Shown here: one piece after another, positions 1 through 9,392 of the stretch
How positions within the stretch are numbered: the first letter of the stretch is position 1
Layout of the letters: the number at the start of each line of letters is the position of its first letter
NCBI GenBank assembly: GCA_016617855.1
Contig: JAECUM010009825.1
Span: forward strand, 1 to 64,000
Source of the DNA: Megalonaias nervosa
Taxonomy: Eukaryota; Mollusca; Bivalvia; Unionida; Unionidae
Direction of reading: 5' to 3'
DNA length: 64,000 nt
Position numbers and translations under genes: made by a program
The notes under the pieces: model-generated
What the model saw: the letters and a program-made list of their open reading frames with translations, nothing else
Told to the model about the DNA's origin: nothing
The model's database searches: none

Positions 1-22
1 TATATATATATATATATATATA
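1..22. repeat. (TA)n microsatellite
   Basis: Pure TA dinucleotide run at the window edge. It continues off the left end, so its full length is unknown. Confidence 0.95.
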
Positions 23-660
23 AGTGGTGAAAACATAACTAGCTCTCGTAATACTCTCGTATTTAAGGAAACAGCTTTATACCGAGAAAGGAAGGAAGGG
101 AGAAGGAAGGAAGAAGAAAGGGAGGAAGGAAAGAAGGGAAGTAAAAGGAAACCCGATGAGTCAGAGGGAAATCCGCATCTAAGAGAGGTCGGAATAATCA
201 GGATTCAGAAAGGGGACCAAAGCGCACGCTTAGACGTGGAAACAAGACAAGAGGAGAGAGACGTCAGGTGATGCTGTCAAGCGTAGAATTGTATTCTCTA
301 AATTCACCACTCGTAACATGATGTAAATTGAACACTGCGACTAAATTCTATCAATGTAAATCTGTTGAATTGAAAAGTGACATTCTGGTTATGTATTAAT
401 TGATTACATTTATTTTAGTAAATCTGTTGGATTGAAAGGTGAAATTTTGGTTATGTATTAATTGATTAAATTTATTTTTATTTATTGGTAAAGGGGGCTC
501 GTAGTTGTTTATTTCTTTCAATAGCCCTGCTCAGCTATCTGTTAACGTTCCATCTATCTGCCCACACTGGGCAATAACACCGTGGGAGGTCATTCCCTAG
601 TTAACGATCGCCAAATCAATTAAGGAGGCTTTAATGTTTTAAAGCCCCCCGTTACAAATT
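23..660 (+). mobile_element. LTR-like dispersed repeat, copy 1
   Basis: This stretch matches 46,300-46,910 in reverse orientation. Shared blocks in order are: the ATTTAAGG..ACAGCTTTATA block with a TATA-like core, an ACCCGATGAG block, a TAGACGTGG block, the CACTCGT block, the GGGGGCTCGTA block near 493, and the GGCGATCG / CCCAGTGTG blocks near 540-620. A ~63-bp segment around AATCTGTTG is tandemly duplicated at about 353-475. A homopurine GGAAGG tract covers 88-150. GGGGGCTCG resembles the start of a tRNA-Pro primer-binding site, which hints at an LTR retrotransposon end. I see no gag or pol beside it. It could also be a non-LTR dispersed repeat. Confidence 0.55.
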
Positions 661-1579
661 ATATTTGACATTTCAACGAAGTCAGAGAGGAGAAATATGC
701 AAAACACCTAAACTAAATTTTCAGTTGATGCAATCATTACGATATTACATGATATATATAATTGTTTACTGATACTGTATGAAATGACTCAGGTCAAAAG
801 GCTTTTATTGGGCCAGGAGCGCGTCCTATATGCGTCGGTTATTACATTAATACTTAAAAATATTTGACCCGAGGTCCTGTGGCACTGGATGCCCGAGCTT
901 TACAGAGTATTCTACGCCACATGAACTAGGGCCCAACATTTTTCAATACTTAGCCCGGTAGTAAAAAAGACCAATTTCATTATGTAGTTAAAATAATGTT
1001 ATTTTATAGGAATAATACAATGTAAACAATACATATTTAAACCGTTTGTTGAACATTTTAAACGTCGTTCAATTAATTAATGAAACCTTAATACATGCCA
1101 CATAACTGTTATGGAGGCGCGCTCTTACACGGGGTGATTCTTCTTGAACACTGAACGAAATTGAGTTTGTTAAATAGGATGGAATGCTACGTAGACAAAG
1201 AAAAACATAGAAATATTGATATTAGAACAAATGACGCAATGCATCAATGAAAATTAAATATAACGCTTTGAAAAGATGAGCCAGAAAAATTTAGTGTAAG
1301 GTTACTGCATTGTTAAGATTGTTTCAATGCTTTCCCTCAAACCACGGTGAGTGAATTTGAACGGGCAGAATGCGTTGTGATTGTTGCCAGGGTATTATGG
1401 TCCATTTTTTTTTTTTTTATTAATACCCCAAAAATAGACACAGAGTCATTGGGATGTGCTTGTATTTGATTATATTTCCAGTAAAGCATAAAACAATGTC
1501 ATTCAGGTGGATAAAAGTACATTGTTTACGTGAGAGTGAAGTTGTTGTTGAGTAATACATTTAAGCAAAGGTAATTTTG

Positions 1580-1583
<4 letters not shown>
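661..1583. other. non-coding, no recognisable element
   Basis: AT-rich sequence without a coding signature on either strand. It has a short poly-T at about 1,408-1,419 and nothing else I can support. Confidence 0.6.

Positions 1584-1630
<47 letters not shown>
1584..1630. repeat. (CT)n microsatellite
   Basis: Uninterrupted CT dinucleotide run of about 47 bases. Confidence 0.97.
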
Positions 1631-1633
<3 letters not shown>

Positions 1634-1904
1634 ACTAACAGCAGCACCTAGCGATCATCAGCCATCCATTTCAAATATTTTCTTTATAAATCATATTTAT
1701 TTCTATTTTTCCTTGCAACTTAAATGGTTGGATGTATTCATAGTTTCTTTATTTGTATTTGAATCATATGTAGTTTTATTTGGCTGTCAGCTAGATCAAC
1801 TGATTCCACAATCCTAGTGTTAGGTAGAAAGGATTACAGTCCTTGTCGGTATCAGGTGGCCATCAGAGGTATGACGTGGAGGTAAGTTTTGTGCTCACAC
1901 AGTT

Positions 1905-2000
1905 GACTATTATGGGGCTTGGAGTCTATTGCACATAAGAAGCATGACGTCAACATACTTGGAAAGTTATTAAGTCAGCTATATTTTCTGCAGTAGTCTC
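1905..2000 (+). repeat. fragment of dispersed repeat related to 35,373-36,720
   Basis: The block beginning TATGGGGCTTGGAGTCTATTG and continuing with a GCATGACGTCAACAT motif matches the block at 35,379-35,450 (ATGGGACTTAGAGTCTATTG ... GCATGACGCCAACAT). It is the leading part of the dispersed element whose body holds the ~130-bp tandem units. Confidence 0.6.
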
Positions 2001-3340
2001 ATCTAACCTTTCGCTTTAATCTCGAAGTCCTTCTGTCCACTCAATTTGTACCTTCAGCCACAACTCGCCTTACCTATCAATCACATTCATTCAACACAAA
2101 AATATGTATCCAGACCTAGAATGTTTTAAAAAATAATACTTTCAAAACGTTTAAAGTAAATTACACGTTTGCTAAGCCTCAGCCATAAAGTCATGTATAA
2201 ACTAGGGTATTACTGAGGCCATGTGTTTAATGTCTAAATATTGCCGCAGGCTAGTGTTAATCCCTTCCGCAAGGTTACCGTGACCCGCCAGCCAGGCGAT
2301 AGCTCGTGCCAATTGGACAAAGGCTTGCCGTATCACACCTACATGCTAAAGATTTGTTCAGAGATCAAAATAAGCCCGTGTTCTCATCCGTCCCCACGTT
2401 GATAGACAGCGAGAAGGACATTGTCCGCTAAGTTTGATTGGATCGGTTCACACTGACATCCAATCAGAATTGAGATAGAGGGTGTGATTAAAATTTTAGA
2501 TCCGAATTATAACTTCATAACTCGCAAGCAAAAGGTTAGTAGTCGCCTAGACAGATTTCTAAGAAATAGGGTTACTCCGGGAAAGCCATTCGTAATTTGG
2601 TGGTAAACCTTAGAGAGGTAGATTCTAAGGAAAGAAAAGCTTCGAAAAGGTCAGTAAGCTATTTGCTCGATTTTGCAGAATATTGCGGCATCATAATTGT
2701 AATTATTTGTAGTATGTATACTTAATTACTGGGATCCTTTAGTATGTAGAATTACCTTCGTATTGTTTCATTTACATGCGTATTTGAGAAATGGGCATGA
2801 GTTTTACGTAGAGAATTATGTGGATTGTTAGCTTGTGGTCGGAATTAATTTTGTAATTCGCTATTAGGTTACTTCGTAGTAAACCAGTACGTTTATTAGT
2901 GCGTTATGTTAGAATGTACGCATGCTTGAATTGTGAGTTTGGAAAGTGGTTGAAGTATGTAAGATTAGTTACTATGGACGTATGCATATATCAGAGCATA
3001 GATATTTGAATATTTGCGTACTTTGTATGAGTTGCAAGATAAAGAAATGCGTCTGATTATTATGATATTGTTTGGTATAATGGGATTAGGAATATATACT
3101 GATGTGACGCAATTTATTGATGTTTTGTATAAGAAGTAATTGATACCGTGCGGTATTATGACGTTTTACCATACAAGAACGTATGAGTATTTCGATGTGA
3201 ATGAATGCGTGACTAAGTAAATTGAATAGCCGTTATCTGATGATAGGCTGGATGTAGTGTGAGACGAGAGGGCTAAGGATAAATATTGTATCGTCCTTGT
3301 GTTTTCACAGGAAGCTTTTTAGGGGACAGAACCTACGGTT
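2001..3340. other. non-coding
   Basis: No long open frame, RNA gene or repeat that I can name. Stop codons are frequent in all frames. Confidence 0.5.
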
Positions 3341-3600
3341 CAGTTGAGTCCCGAGTCTCCAAGAGGTGGAGACGGAAGTGAGACTAGCAGAGCAGTCGGA
3401 GTCTACAAAAGTCTAGTCGGTGGAGAGAAGGTGGATAGAAAGTTGTGGAGGAGGAAAAGGAGTCTGGAGGAGTATAGAGAAGTCGAGGAGGAGGAGAAGG
3501 AGAAGAAATTTGGAGAAAGTCGGGGAGGAAGAGGAGAAGGAATTGGGAGAAATAGGAAGAGTACACAGATGAGTAGAATACAAGAATAGGTGGAAATCTA
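3341..3600 (+). repeat. purine-rich low-complexity tract (GGAGAA-type)
   Basis: Strongly purine-biased plus strand made of GGAGG/GAGAAG words. It yields a highly charged Glu/Arg/Lys open frame at 3,344-3,589 that I judge to be a by-product of composition. The tract precedes an AT-rich segment ending in TGGGGGCTCGG at about 3,763-3,773, the same layout as the LTR-like repeat at the left edge. The stretch could therefore be another LTR-like end. Confidence 0.5.
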
Positions 3601-3859
3601 TCTCACACTACTAATTAAGTGATGCAATAGGCTATTAAAGGGTCGAGCGGAAGGAGTGTACTTGGGAAATTTGAATCAGTTGACTATTGAATTGTTATTA
3701 AATTGTTATTCATTGTATTTCACCCTTTTGTGTATATTTAACCATTTAACCGTCGACATTGCTGACTGGGGGCTCGGAGCTGTACATCTATCTTTCACTA
3801 ATTTAACTTTCAACCAAAATCGATCCTGGGTGGGTTTTCTATAATAGTTTAAATAAAAT

Positions 3860-4100
3860 ATTGGGAGCACCCCACCCCAATCATAACACCACTTACCAAC
3901 CCTTCACAGTAAATATGCTAAAGTCACGAACAATTTCAAAATTTTATATCATCGTTCGTTTATTTAGTAAATTGGGACTATTTCTTAAAATGTGCAAGAT
4001 TAAGTTGGTTTTTAGGTAACCTTTCTGCAGGCCAAGTGACCATATGATCCTGTTTCCATATTCTGACACGCCTCGTTCGTCCGTCAGTTCTTGATCATGA
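3860..4100. other. non-coding
   Basis: Nothing recognisable beyond a run of pyrimidine and AT-rich sequence. Confidence 0.4.
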
Positions 4101-4790
4101 ATAGTCTAATGTTTGATTTCTCATCAGGTTTAGTTCGATTATAAGTGACATTGAAATAGATTAATAAGGTGAATATTTTACATCTGATTGGTGGAATTGC
4201 TACCATTCCAGAAGCCATATCTCTTATCAGACTTGATCAGACTTGGCAGGTACCTTATAGCATCAAGATCGACAACAAGTTTTATTACGAGCAAGACAGA
4301 TGCGTGTTACATCTGCTTTGCGCATCTGACGTGTGATTGGCGATCTTGTTACAGCTCTGTAGGTATTGGCACATTGGCTTGTAGAATTAGGTCTGTGATG
4401 AGTTTTATTATGAGCACTATCCATGAATATTAATTAGGTTATCTTGCATCTAACTGGCCAAGCTTGTTAACACTCTACATGCCATATTTGTGTTAAGACT
4501 GTAATCGAACTTGGTACATCCGCCGATGCCGTCAAGACCTCGAACAAATTTCATGATGATGGGCAAGATCCACACATCATAATTAACTTGGGATAAAGGT
4601 TTTTGTCGGCCACTTTGAAACAGAGTGAGATCAATGCATACAATTGAATCATTTGATTGGCTGAGGTAGTTACCATAATTCTGAACACATTTTGATCTAA
4701 CTTGGTATGTAAACTAGTTTTAGGTAAATCTTGAACAAGATTAATAAAACGGACAGTTCTGTTCGTATCACTGTTGTGATCTATCGATAG
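4101..4790 (+). repeat. divergent ~130-bp tandem repeat array
   Basis: Several decayed units follow one another. Each has a CATCTGATTGGC-type block, a CCATAT(TT)CTGAT block, a TTGATCAAACTTGGCA(T)GTA block, then AAGATC..GAACAAGTTT and GAGC/GAGATCCxCAxAT. The same consensus recurs at 35,440-36,720. Units are roughly 110-150 bp and too diverged to count exactly by eye. Confidence 0.65.
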
Positions 4791-5007
4791 TAGGTTAAAA
4801 TGGGGATTCTGGCTAACCTATGGTTCTTACATAGGGTTTCTGGTTCATCTATGCTTTTTACACATGGTTCTGGCTCACCTATGCTTTTTGGCTCACTTGT
4901 TGTTGATCGGTTCTGGTTCACTGTCGTATACGTATTAGAGGCGTGATTGTAGTATAGTAAAGATGTCACTTCCGTGTTATCCATGGCACTCAGACAAGTT
5001 GCGGTAG

Positions 5008-5415
5008 AGCAATAAGAGTCCTGAACCCAAGTCTGAATTAAGCGAGGAGTCCAAGGCGTGGTTGAAGCGTGCGAAGGAGTTGATAGCGTATATGAATAAG
5101 GGTCTGAGTTATGTGTCAGAGATGATTTATTGTCCAGAGATTGAAGTGGAAGACGAAGAATGGGTGAAGCGTGGCCACCATCATCAGTATCCAGTGCAGC
5201 AGTACAATCAACGACATTACATCCGAAATAAGCCGAAACGTTTTCATTTGACAGAGCCACAGCGAAACGAGTTCGATTACTGGTTGAACAAAGTGACTCG
5301 AGTGCAGTTGATCGATCTTGCAAATTTTATCAAATTTGAATATGTGTTTAAACGTATTATTGATAAGATGGGTCTGGTCGATCATGCGGAAAATGTAAAG
5401 CTGTATGTGGAATGA
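5008..5415 (+). CDS. hypothetical protein fragment next to the virus-like transposon block
   Basis: The open frame runs 135 codons from just after a TAG at 5,005-5,007 to a TGA at 5,413-5,415. The first in-frame ATG is only at 5,092, so the natural start is probably lost or upstream of the TAG. The product is Lys/Glu/Tyr/His-rich with no membrane segment. It has a His/Gln/Tyr-rich middle (HHHQYPVQQYNQRHY) followed by a helix-like C-terminal third (PQRNEFDYWLNKV...). Amino acid use looks like a real protein, unlike the other chance frames here. It converges on the integrase relic, with ends about 130 bp apart. It may be an accessory gene of the same degraded Polinton/adintovirus-like element. 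I do not recognise the family. Confidence 0.45.
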   Translation, partial: SNKSPEPKSELSEESKAWLKRAKELIAYMNKGLSYVSEMIYCPEIEVEDEEWVKRGHHHQYPVQQYNQRHYIRNKPKRFHLTEPQRNEFDYWLNKVTRVQLIDLANFIKFEYVFKRIIDKMGLVDHAENVKLYVE

Positions 5416-5544
5416 GCTTGATGGAACAGTAGGATTAGATTATTTCGGAGGTGTTGTCAAGCTAGTCAGAGAGACTGGAAATCCAAGAGTTGAATGTGCT
5501 CAGGATAGCCAAACCATTTGACGAGCGATTTTTTTTTTACCTCG

Positions 5545-6166
5545 GTAGAGATGACTCTTTTAACTCGGAATATTAATGGTCTGTCTTTTAGAGTTCCTGT
5601 TCGTTAAAAAAACCTTGGATGGGTTCTCCTGAAGAATCTTTGAGGGTGTTAGTGATGGGAATGGTTTTCTGAATGGTATCGACGACGAATTCCTCGGTCC
5701 ATTTAGGAATGTATCCTTTCTCGAACGTGGATTTTTGTCAGCTGATTCTGACACGATCACCTGCTCTGAATTTGGATCTAAAAGATAAGTCCTCTGAGAC
5801 CTGTTGCTTTCAGTCACCATCTTGGGTTATCGAGGAGGCTTCTGCAGGGGTCATTCGAATGCTTCAATGGTAGGTATTGTAGCGATTGATGAGTTGTGGA
5901 AGAAAATGTAAGTATCGGTGGGTATTATCGCTGGTGAATCTTTTCCACATGTGAGTTTTGAGAGTTCGGTTAAAGCGTTCGATGACCGAGGCTTTGAGAG
6001 GATTATGAGTGCTGTACAAGGTGATGTTATCTTGCTCAAGCCAGTCTGAGACGGTTTTGTTATAAAATTCGCTACCATGACCCACCCATAGTTTATGTGC
6101 TTTTTTTCCCCATGCCCAACTTATGTTTGGCGCCGATGATACCTCGGATGAGTGCTCGGTCGACAC
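5545..6166 (-). pseudogene. integrase (rve/DDE) remnant of Polinton/adintovirus-like element
   Basis: The minus frame at 5,864-6,166 shows the core-domain signature of a retroviral-type integrase: VGHGSEFYNK, then KASVIERFNRTLK and LINRYNTYH. The KASVIERFNR block carries the conserved Glu of the DDE triad. The position normally held by the second catalytic Asp (D-x-G-x-E-F) reads Gly in VGHGSEF. The first Asp region is absent because the frame jumps from the tail of the upstream PLA2-like gene straight into mid-integrase. The C-terminal SH3-like part continues at about 5,560-5,860 in other frames (FRAGDRVRIS, then KGYIPKWTEEF), broken by stops and shifts. It is an inactive relic on the same strand as the protease and pX-like genes. 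Confidence 0.8.
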
Positions 6167-6440
6167 GTTATCTGAAATTTTTGGGCTTGAGTTCTTTTAA
6201 ATCCCTCAGCATGAGTCGATCTCATCCCGCTTTGTCATCGGGATGATCCCGGTAGCAGATATCGCGACGCATCGCGATGGCATAGACGTCGTTGTAGGGT
6301 TCCTGACCTGGCAGGGGCTGATAATTTTCATCCAGTTGTTGATCTAAGAGATTCCACGCCCGGTGTACTTATGTCCCGGCAACGTCTAACCACCTCAGGG
6401 TCTTGGAAGTTTTCCAATGAGAGCATGAACGTCCATGGCT
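6105..6440 (-). pseudogene. PLA2-like domain protein remnant
   Basis: The minus strand reads LIGKLPRP, two stops and a frame change, then LDQQLDENYQPLPGQEPYND, then AIAMRRDICYRDHPDD, and ends ALIRGIIGAKHKLGMGKK. The D-I-C-Y-R-D-x-P-D-D pattern resembles the calcium-loop/catalytic segment of the parvovirus-like phospholipase A2 domains found in Polinton-type elements. Arg stands where the catalytic His-Asp pair would begin. At least three stops or shifts interrupt it. Its tail runs directly into the truncated integrase, which suggests an internal deletion at the junction near 6,100. Family assignment rests on motif layout only. Confidence 0.55.
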
Positions 6441-6555
6441 CCTCCGAGAATTTGTCGATGTCCACATTCTTTGCAGTCTTCCACGCACAGATTGCTTTCC
6501 ACGTGAAGATCCTCGCAGCTCGTATCGAGCTCACAATGTCTGCAATGATACATGT
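6395..6555 (-). other. cysteine-rich open stretch, possible zinc-binding segment
   Basis: One minus frame has the spacing YHCRHCELDTSCE followed by CVEDCKECGHR, seven Cys in about 35 residues. It sits between the Cys4 protein and the PLA2-like relic and overlaps the expected N-terminus of the latter. It may be a separate small zinc-binding ORF or the end of a frameshifted neighbour. Confidence 0.35.
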
Positions 6556-6571
6556 TTTTATACAAATGATT

Positions 6572-6712
6572 CTACATTTTTGACAAAATGTGATTTTTTG
6601 ATCCACACACAGCACACCTGGATTGGATCATACGTCGTCGATTTTTGGTAACCACCACGATCGGGTTCACACTCTCCGTTTTGGATTTACACTTGAGACA
6701 CCACGACTCCAT
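6572..6712 (-). CDS. 46-residue Cys4 zinc-ribbon protein (DUF5679-like)
   Basis: An intact short ORF runs from ATG at 6,712 to TAG at 6,572. It has two CxxC pairs, WCLKCK at residues 4-9 and CAVCG at 33-37, about 25 residues apart. Basic residues fill the linker (KNRRR). The size and the CxxC-x24-CxxC layout match the small DUF5679-type zinc-ribbon proteins commonly encoded by Polintons, adintoviruses and large DNA viruses, where the role is not well defined. It lies 14 bp downstream of the protease stop on the same strand, so the two would have been co-transcribed. It is the only gene of this block with no visible disabling change. No poly(A) signal or intron was identified. Confidence 0.65.
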   Translation of the reverse strand: MESWCLKCKSKTESVNPIVVVTKNRRRMIQSRCAVCGSKNHILSKM

Positions 6713-6726
6713 GCTTGCTATATTCA

Positions 6727-7119
6727 TTATATTTTAAAGTTTAAAAGTGTCTCAACGGGTGATTTTCCTCGTCGTCTGCTTTGTATGTAATCGGCGCAGT
6801 ACCATCCACGAGTGCTATCGTCGACGTTTTGAAGTTGTAACGAGTTACAGACGGCTCCTCTATGTGCCGGGCATAGATATCGTGTAACCTCATCGGGATG
6901 AGGTAAACCAAACGAATCAAAATATTCTACGTCGTCCGAGCGATAATCGTTGACGATGGCGACCAAGTGGGTACCCTGTCCATCATAATAATTTTGAGGA
7001 TTAACGATGCAGCTCTCGTCGGTGTGGATAGGAAGTTGATCCTTGGAAAAGACGCCTCGGAAGGTAGGAGAGGCTAAGAGTTTCTCGAGATCAAAGTTGC
7101 TTAAAACCTTTCTTTTCTC
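6727..7119 (-). pseudogene. adenain-type cysteine protease (C5 family) remnant
   Basis: The minus frame reads SNFDLEKLLASPTFRGVFSK, then ESCIVNPQNYYDGQGTHLVA, then VEYFDSFGLPHPDEV, then STRGWYCADYI, ending LLNFKI-stop. This is the order of the adenovirus/Polinton maturation protease. GTH-x-VA carries the catalytic His and YFDSFGLP the acidic residue. The S-x-x-CG motif that should hold the nucleophilic Cys reads STRG, with CGT (Arg) in place of Cys, so the enzyme would be dead. No in-frame ATG precedes the conserved N-terminus. It overlaps the 3' end of the pX-like gene by a few bases. Such proteases mature capsid proteins in virions. Confidence 0.8.
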
Positions 7120-7477
7120 ATGCCGGTAATTCCTTTGTTAGCAAGTCCCTTGCCACGCTTGGTGCCTGGGAGTTGGAGTCCTTGAGGGATGCCGAGCAAT
7201 CCTGGTAATAAGATTTCAGCGAGTCTAGCGAGCAGACAACCAATAAATCCTCCTTGCTTGGACAGCTGCGACTCGAAAAGTTTATGACCATACCTTTTTG
7301 AGTTGCTTTATGTTTAGCGACTGCTTTGACTTGACGTTGGGTCAACATGAGTCTGTCAGGCTCGACAAGTGCTGAGGGTTTTAAGCGGATGGAGATAGGC
7401 CTTTTAGGAGTGGCAGCTACAGCAATAGTTTTTTTCTTATGTGGAGACAGCGTGACGTCTGCTGGAAGGTACGACAT
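7101..7477 (-). pseudogene. pX-like core/minor virion protein with frameshift
   Basis: An ATG at 7,477 opens a basic N-terminal half (MSYLPADVTLS, then LTQRQVKAVAKHK, then MVINFS). In that frame it runs to a stop at 7,118. In the next frame the expected hydrophobic, Gly-rich C-terminal half appears instead: KQGGFIGCLLARLAEILLPG, then TGMRKERF-stop at 7,101. One frameshift near 7,265 therefore separates the halves. A basic region followed by a GGF-(I/L)-G hydrophobic helix is typical of adenovirus pX-like proteins in adintoviruses and Polintons, which associate with packaged DNA or membranes. It is the first gene of the minus-strand block, directly upstream of the protease. Confidence 0.65.
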
Positions 7478-7480
7478 GAT

Positions 7481-7659
7481 GACGTTATATTAAATGATAT
7501 TATTGTTTTCGCCTTTATGGTTTGGTATTTCGATAGCTAGTGGATGAGGTGACGATGGCTCATTTTACACGCATGTGGTTTCCCATGGGGGCTTTTTGAG
7601 TAGATCCGATGATGCAATAATGGCAACCTAATGTTAGCGCTTAATTTACATTCTTGTCT
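7481..7659. other. flank between virus-like block and duplication
   Basis: Non-coding. It shows no match to copy B upstream of about 32,690, so the left duplication boundary lies near 7,660. Confidence 0.4.
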
Positions 7660-7773
7660 ACAATTACATTGCTCAGTTGAAGTCTATATACTGGAATTTA
7701 CGCAAGAACAGTTGCTAGTGTGGCACTCTACCATGACACGGTGCTTCTGTATCAACGCAAACCATCTTACGCC

Positions 7774-8003
7774 AGTGTTGTTGTAGGTTTGGCACCATTT
7801 ACTATACACGGCAGACAGTATATGTGGTAGAGTACAAACCCGAGACAAGCTAGGGAAGAAGCACAGACCAACTGGAAATTATTCACAAGCTACCTCATAT
7901 ATCCACGTTATCCGAGCCTAGGACTCGAACCCAGGTGGTTATAGGTGAGTTGTGAGTGATCTGTACAACCATTAGGCTAAATGCACCCCTAACCCGCCTG
8001 CAG
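7774..8003 (-). mobile_element. tRNA-derived SINE
   Basis: The minus strand begins GGGGTGCATTTAGCCTAATG, with an A-box-like TAGCCTAATGGTTG, and has a B-box-like GGGTTCGAGTCC at about 7,921-7,932, the RNA polymerase III internal promoter. A body with AACGTGG..ATATGAGGTAGC follows, similar to the body of the other SINEs here. The aligned site in copy B (about 32,800-32,830) goes straight from CCATCTTAC to GAGTGTAAACAACATT without this sequence, so it inserted after the duplication. Confidence 0.7.
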
Positions 8004-8145
8004 AGTTTAAACAACATTATTTTATTTTTGTTTGCATTCTTATGTGTACACGATCCTCAACGCGTTATCTTATTATGTGATTTACTCAAGATATGTTTGT
8101 TTGCTTGCAGAAGTTGCAAATGTTAACTCAGCCTTGAACTTTGAA

Positions 8146-8365
8146 GGTGGCCCCGTGTGGCCTGTTGGTCTAAGTGGCTAGAATTTGCATATCACTCGCA
8201 GATCTCACCTCGCTCCGCCTGAGTTCACGTCTTGGCTCGACCAACGTGGTTATATCAGAAAGTTTGAAAGTCGTTTCCGGTGGGTCAATGGGCCTTCGCG
8301 GGACCTTCCCAGGTTCATCCTCCCCAAATATACAGACTATCATAAAGAGCTTCAGCGTGAAAAAC
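8146..8365 (+). mobile_element. tRNA-derived SINE
   Basis: The plus strand starts GTGTGGCCTGTTGGTCTAAG with an A-box-like TGGCCTGTTGGTCTAAGTGG. A degenerate B box follows (GAGTTCACGTC, about 8,220). A central domain with CCAACGTGGTTATATCAGAA then leads to TTTCCGGTGGGTC. Copy B lacks this body at the aligned site near 33,745, where CAGCCTTAAACTT runs straight into AAAAAGCAAGAG. Short open frames on both strands here are by-products of the SINE. Confidence 0.75.
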
Positions 8366-8400
8366 AAGAGCGGGAAAAACATGGGTTATTGTGGTCTTGA

Positions 8401-9380
8401 AGCATTGCTACATGAAACGTTCTGGCATTTAACATAATGTGTTAATAATAAGAAGCGAATAAATACAGATTATTATCATTGGGTCGAATTTTAATCCACT
8501 GAAATATCTGCTGTTTCGTGCCGTTCATTGCATTTAGCAAGAAGAGCGTGTAATTAGCATATTTTCACAGTGGCACATTTTTGACATTCCGAACTATTAT
8601 GCCGTTTCGTGCTATCTCTGGCATTTAATGGAATTAGCCTATGGTAAAAAGACCGTCTATCAGAGAACGGGATTTGTTTTAAATGCCAGATCGTAAATCT
8701 ATCAACGCTATACTATAAAACACACATTTAAACGAGTTTTTTTTTCTAATTAGGTATATAACGTTTATTAGATAAAAAAATCTGGCATATTTGTGAACGC
8801 TTCCCATTTGGGACAAAAAAGTAATACTCATATTCATTTACGTTTAAGTTTCAGTGTCATTGTCGACACATTTTTAGAATAGTATGAAGTCATTCGATAT
8901 TATACTGAAGCATCATTAGCAACGCGATTTTATTCCTTTATGTTGCTTCAGTATCTTTAAATAAATTTACATTACATATCTATATATGCATGAATCATGT
9001 TTAAGAACCATACAAAGTAAGGTGTTTAACAGCTCACTTAGCTGTACTATATTTTGAACATCCGTCCTTCGTCAAGTACAACACGCGTACAGCGCAAGTT
9101 TAGTTCCAATCACACGTACACCACAAGTATATTTCCAATCGTAACCTTCTTTTTCATCATCCTCATTCATTTTGAAACGAAAATAAAAATAACTTCATAC
9201 AGTTTAAAAATGGATTTAATTTCCCCATTTTTGAAAACATATATCTATTTGTAAAGTAAGGACTCTTCAATAGGGAACCATTATGCTTCTGCCTGAATTG
9301 AGGAATAGCTTTTCATATGAAACGATTTGCCTTAAATTGAAGTTATAAAAGACAAACATAGAGCTTTCTATATCCATAAC
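8401..9380. other. 3' flank of the secreted-protein gene
   Basis: Non-coding. Much of 8,440-8,750 and 9,000-9,110 aligns with 33,830-34,120 and 34,400-34,470 in copy B. No regulatory element is recognised. Confidence 0.5.
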
Positions 9381-9386
9381 TTTATT
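9381..9386 (-). terminator. poly(A) signal AATAAA
   Basis: TTTATT on the plus strand reads AATAAA on the minus strand, 6 bp beyond the stop codon of the secreted-protein gene. The equivalent hexamer is kept in copy B at 34,797-34,802. The 3' UTR would be very short. Confidence 0.65.
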
Positions 9387-9392
9387 TCAACA

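Larger units (their letters stand above)
5545..7480 (-). mobile_element. degraded Polinton/adintovirus-like element (pX-like, protease, Cys4, PLA2-like, integrase)
   Basis: Five gene relics stand head to tail on the minus strand with almost no spacing, in the order pX-like, adenain-like protease, Cys4 zinc ribbon, PLA2-like, integrase. Adenain plus an rve integrase is diagnostic of Polinton/Maverick or endogenous adintovirus DNA. Capsid, ATPase and polymerase genes are not in this block. Frameshifts, stops and catalytic-site losses show long decay. No terminal repeats were found. The polymerase and capsid pieces at 20.6-22.6 kb are on the same strand but 13 kb away, so they are more likely a separate insertion. 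Confidence 0.75.

Noticed and set aside
3344..3589. 81-codon highly charged ORF
   Set aside because: Produced by a purine-rich low-complexity tract; no domain or splice context.
4781..5323. 180-codon minus-strand ORF
   Set aside because: It overlaps antisense to the better-supported plus frame at 5,008-5,415 and is Ser/Thr-rich from short local duplications of TGGCTCACCTATG-type words.
8174..8437. Overlapping ORFs of 70-87 codons
   Set aside because: They lie inside a tRNA-derived SINE and its flank; the SINE explains the sequence.
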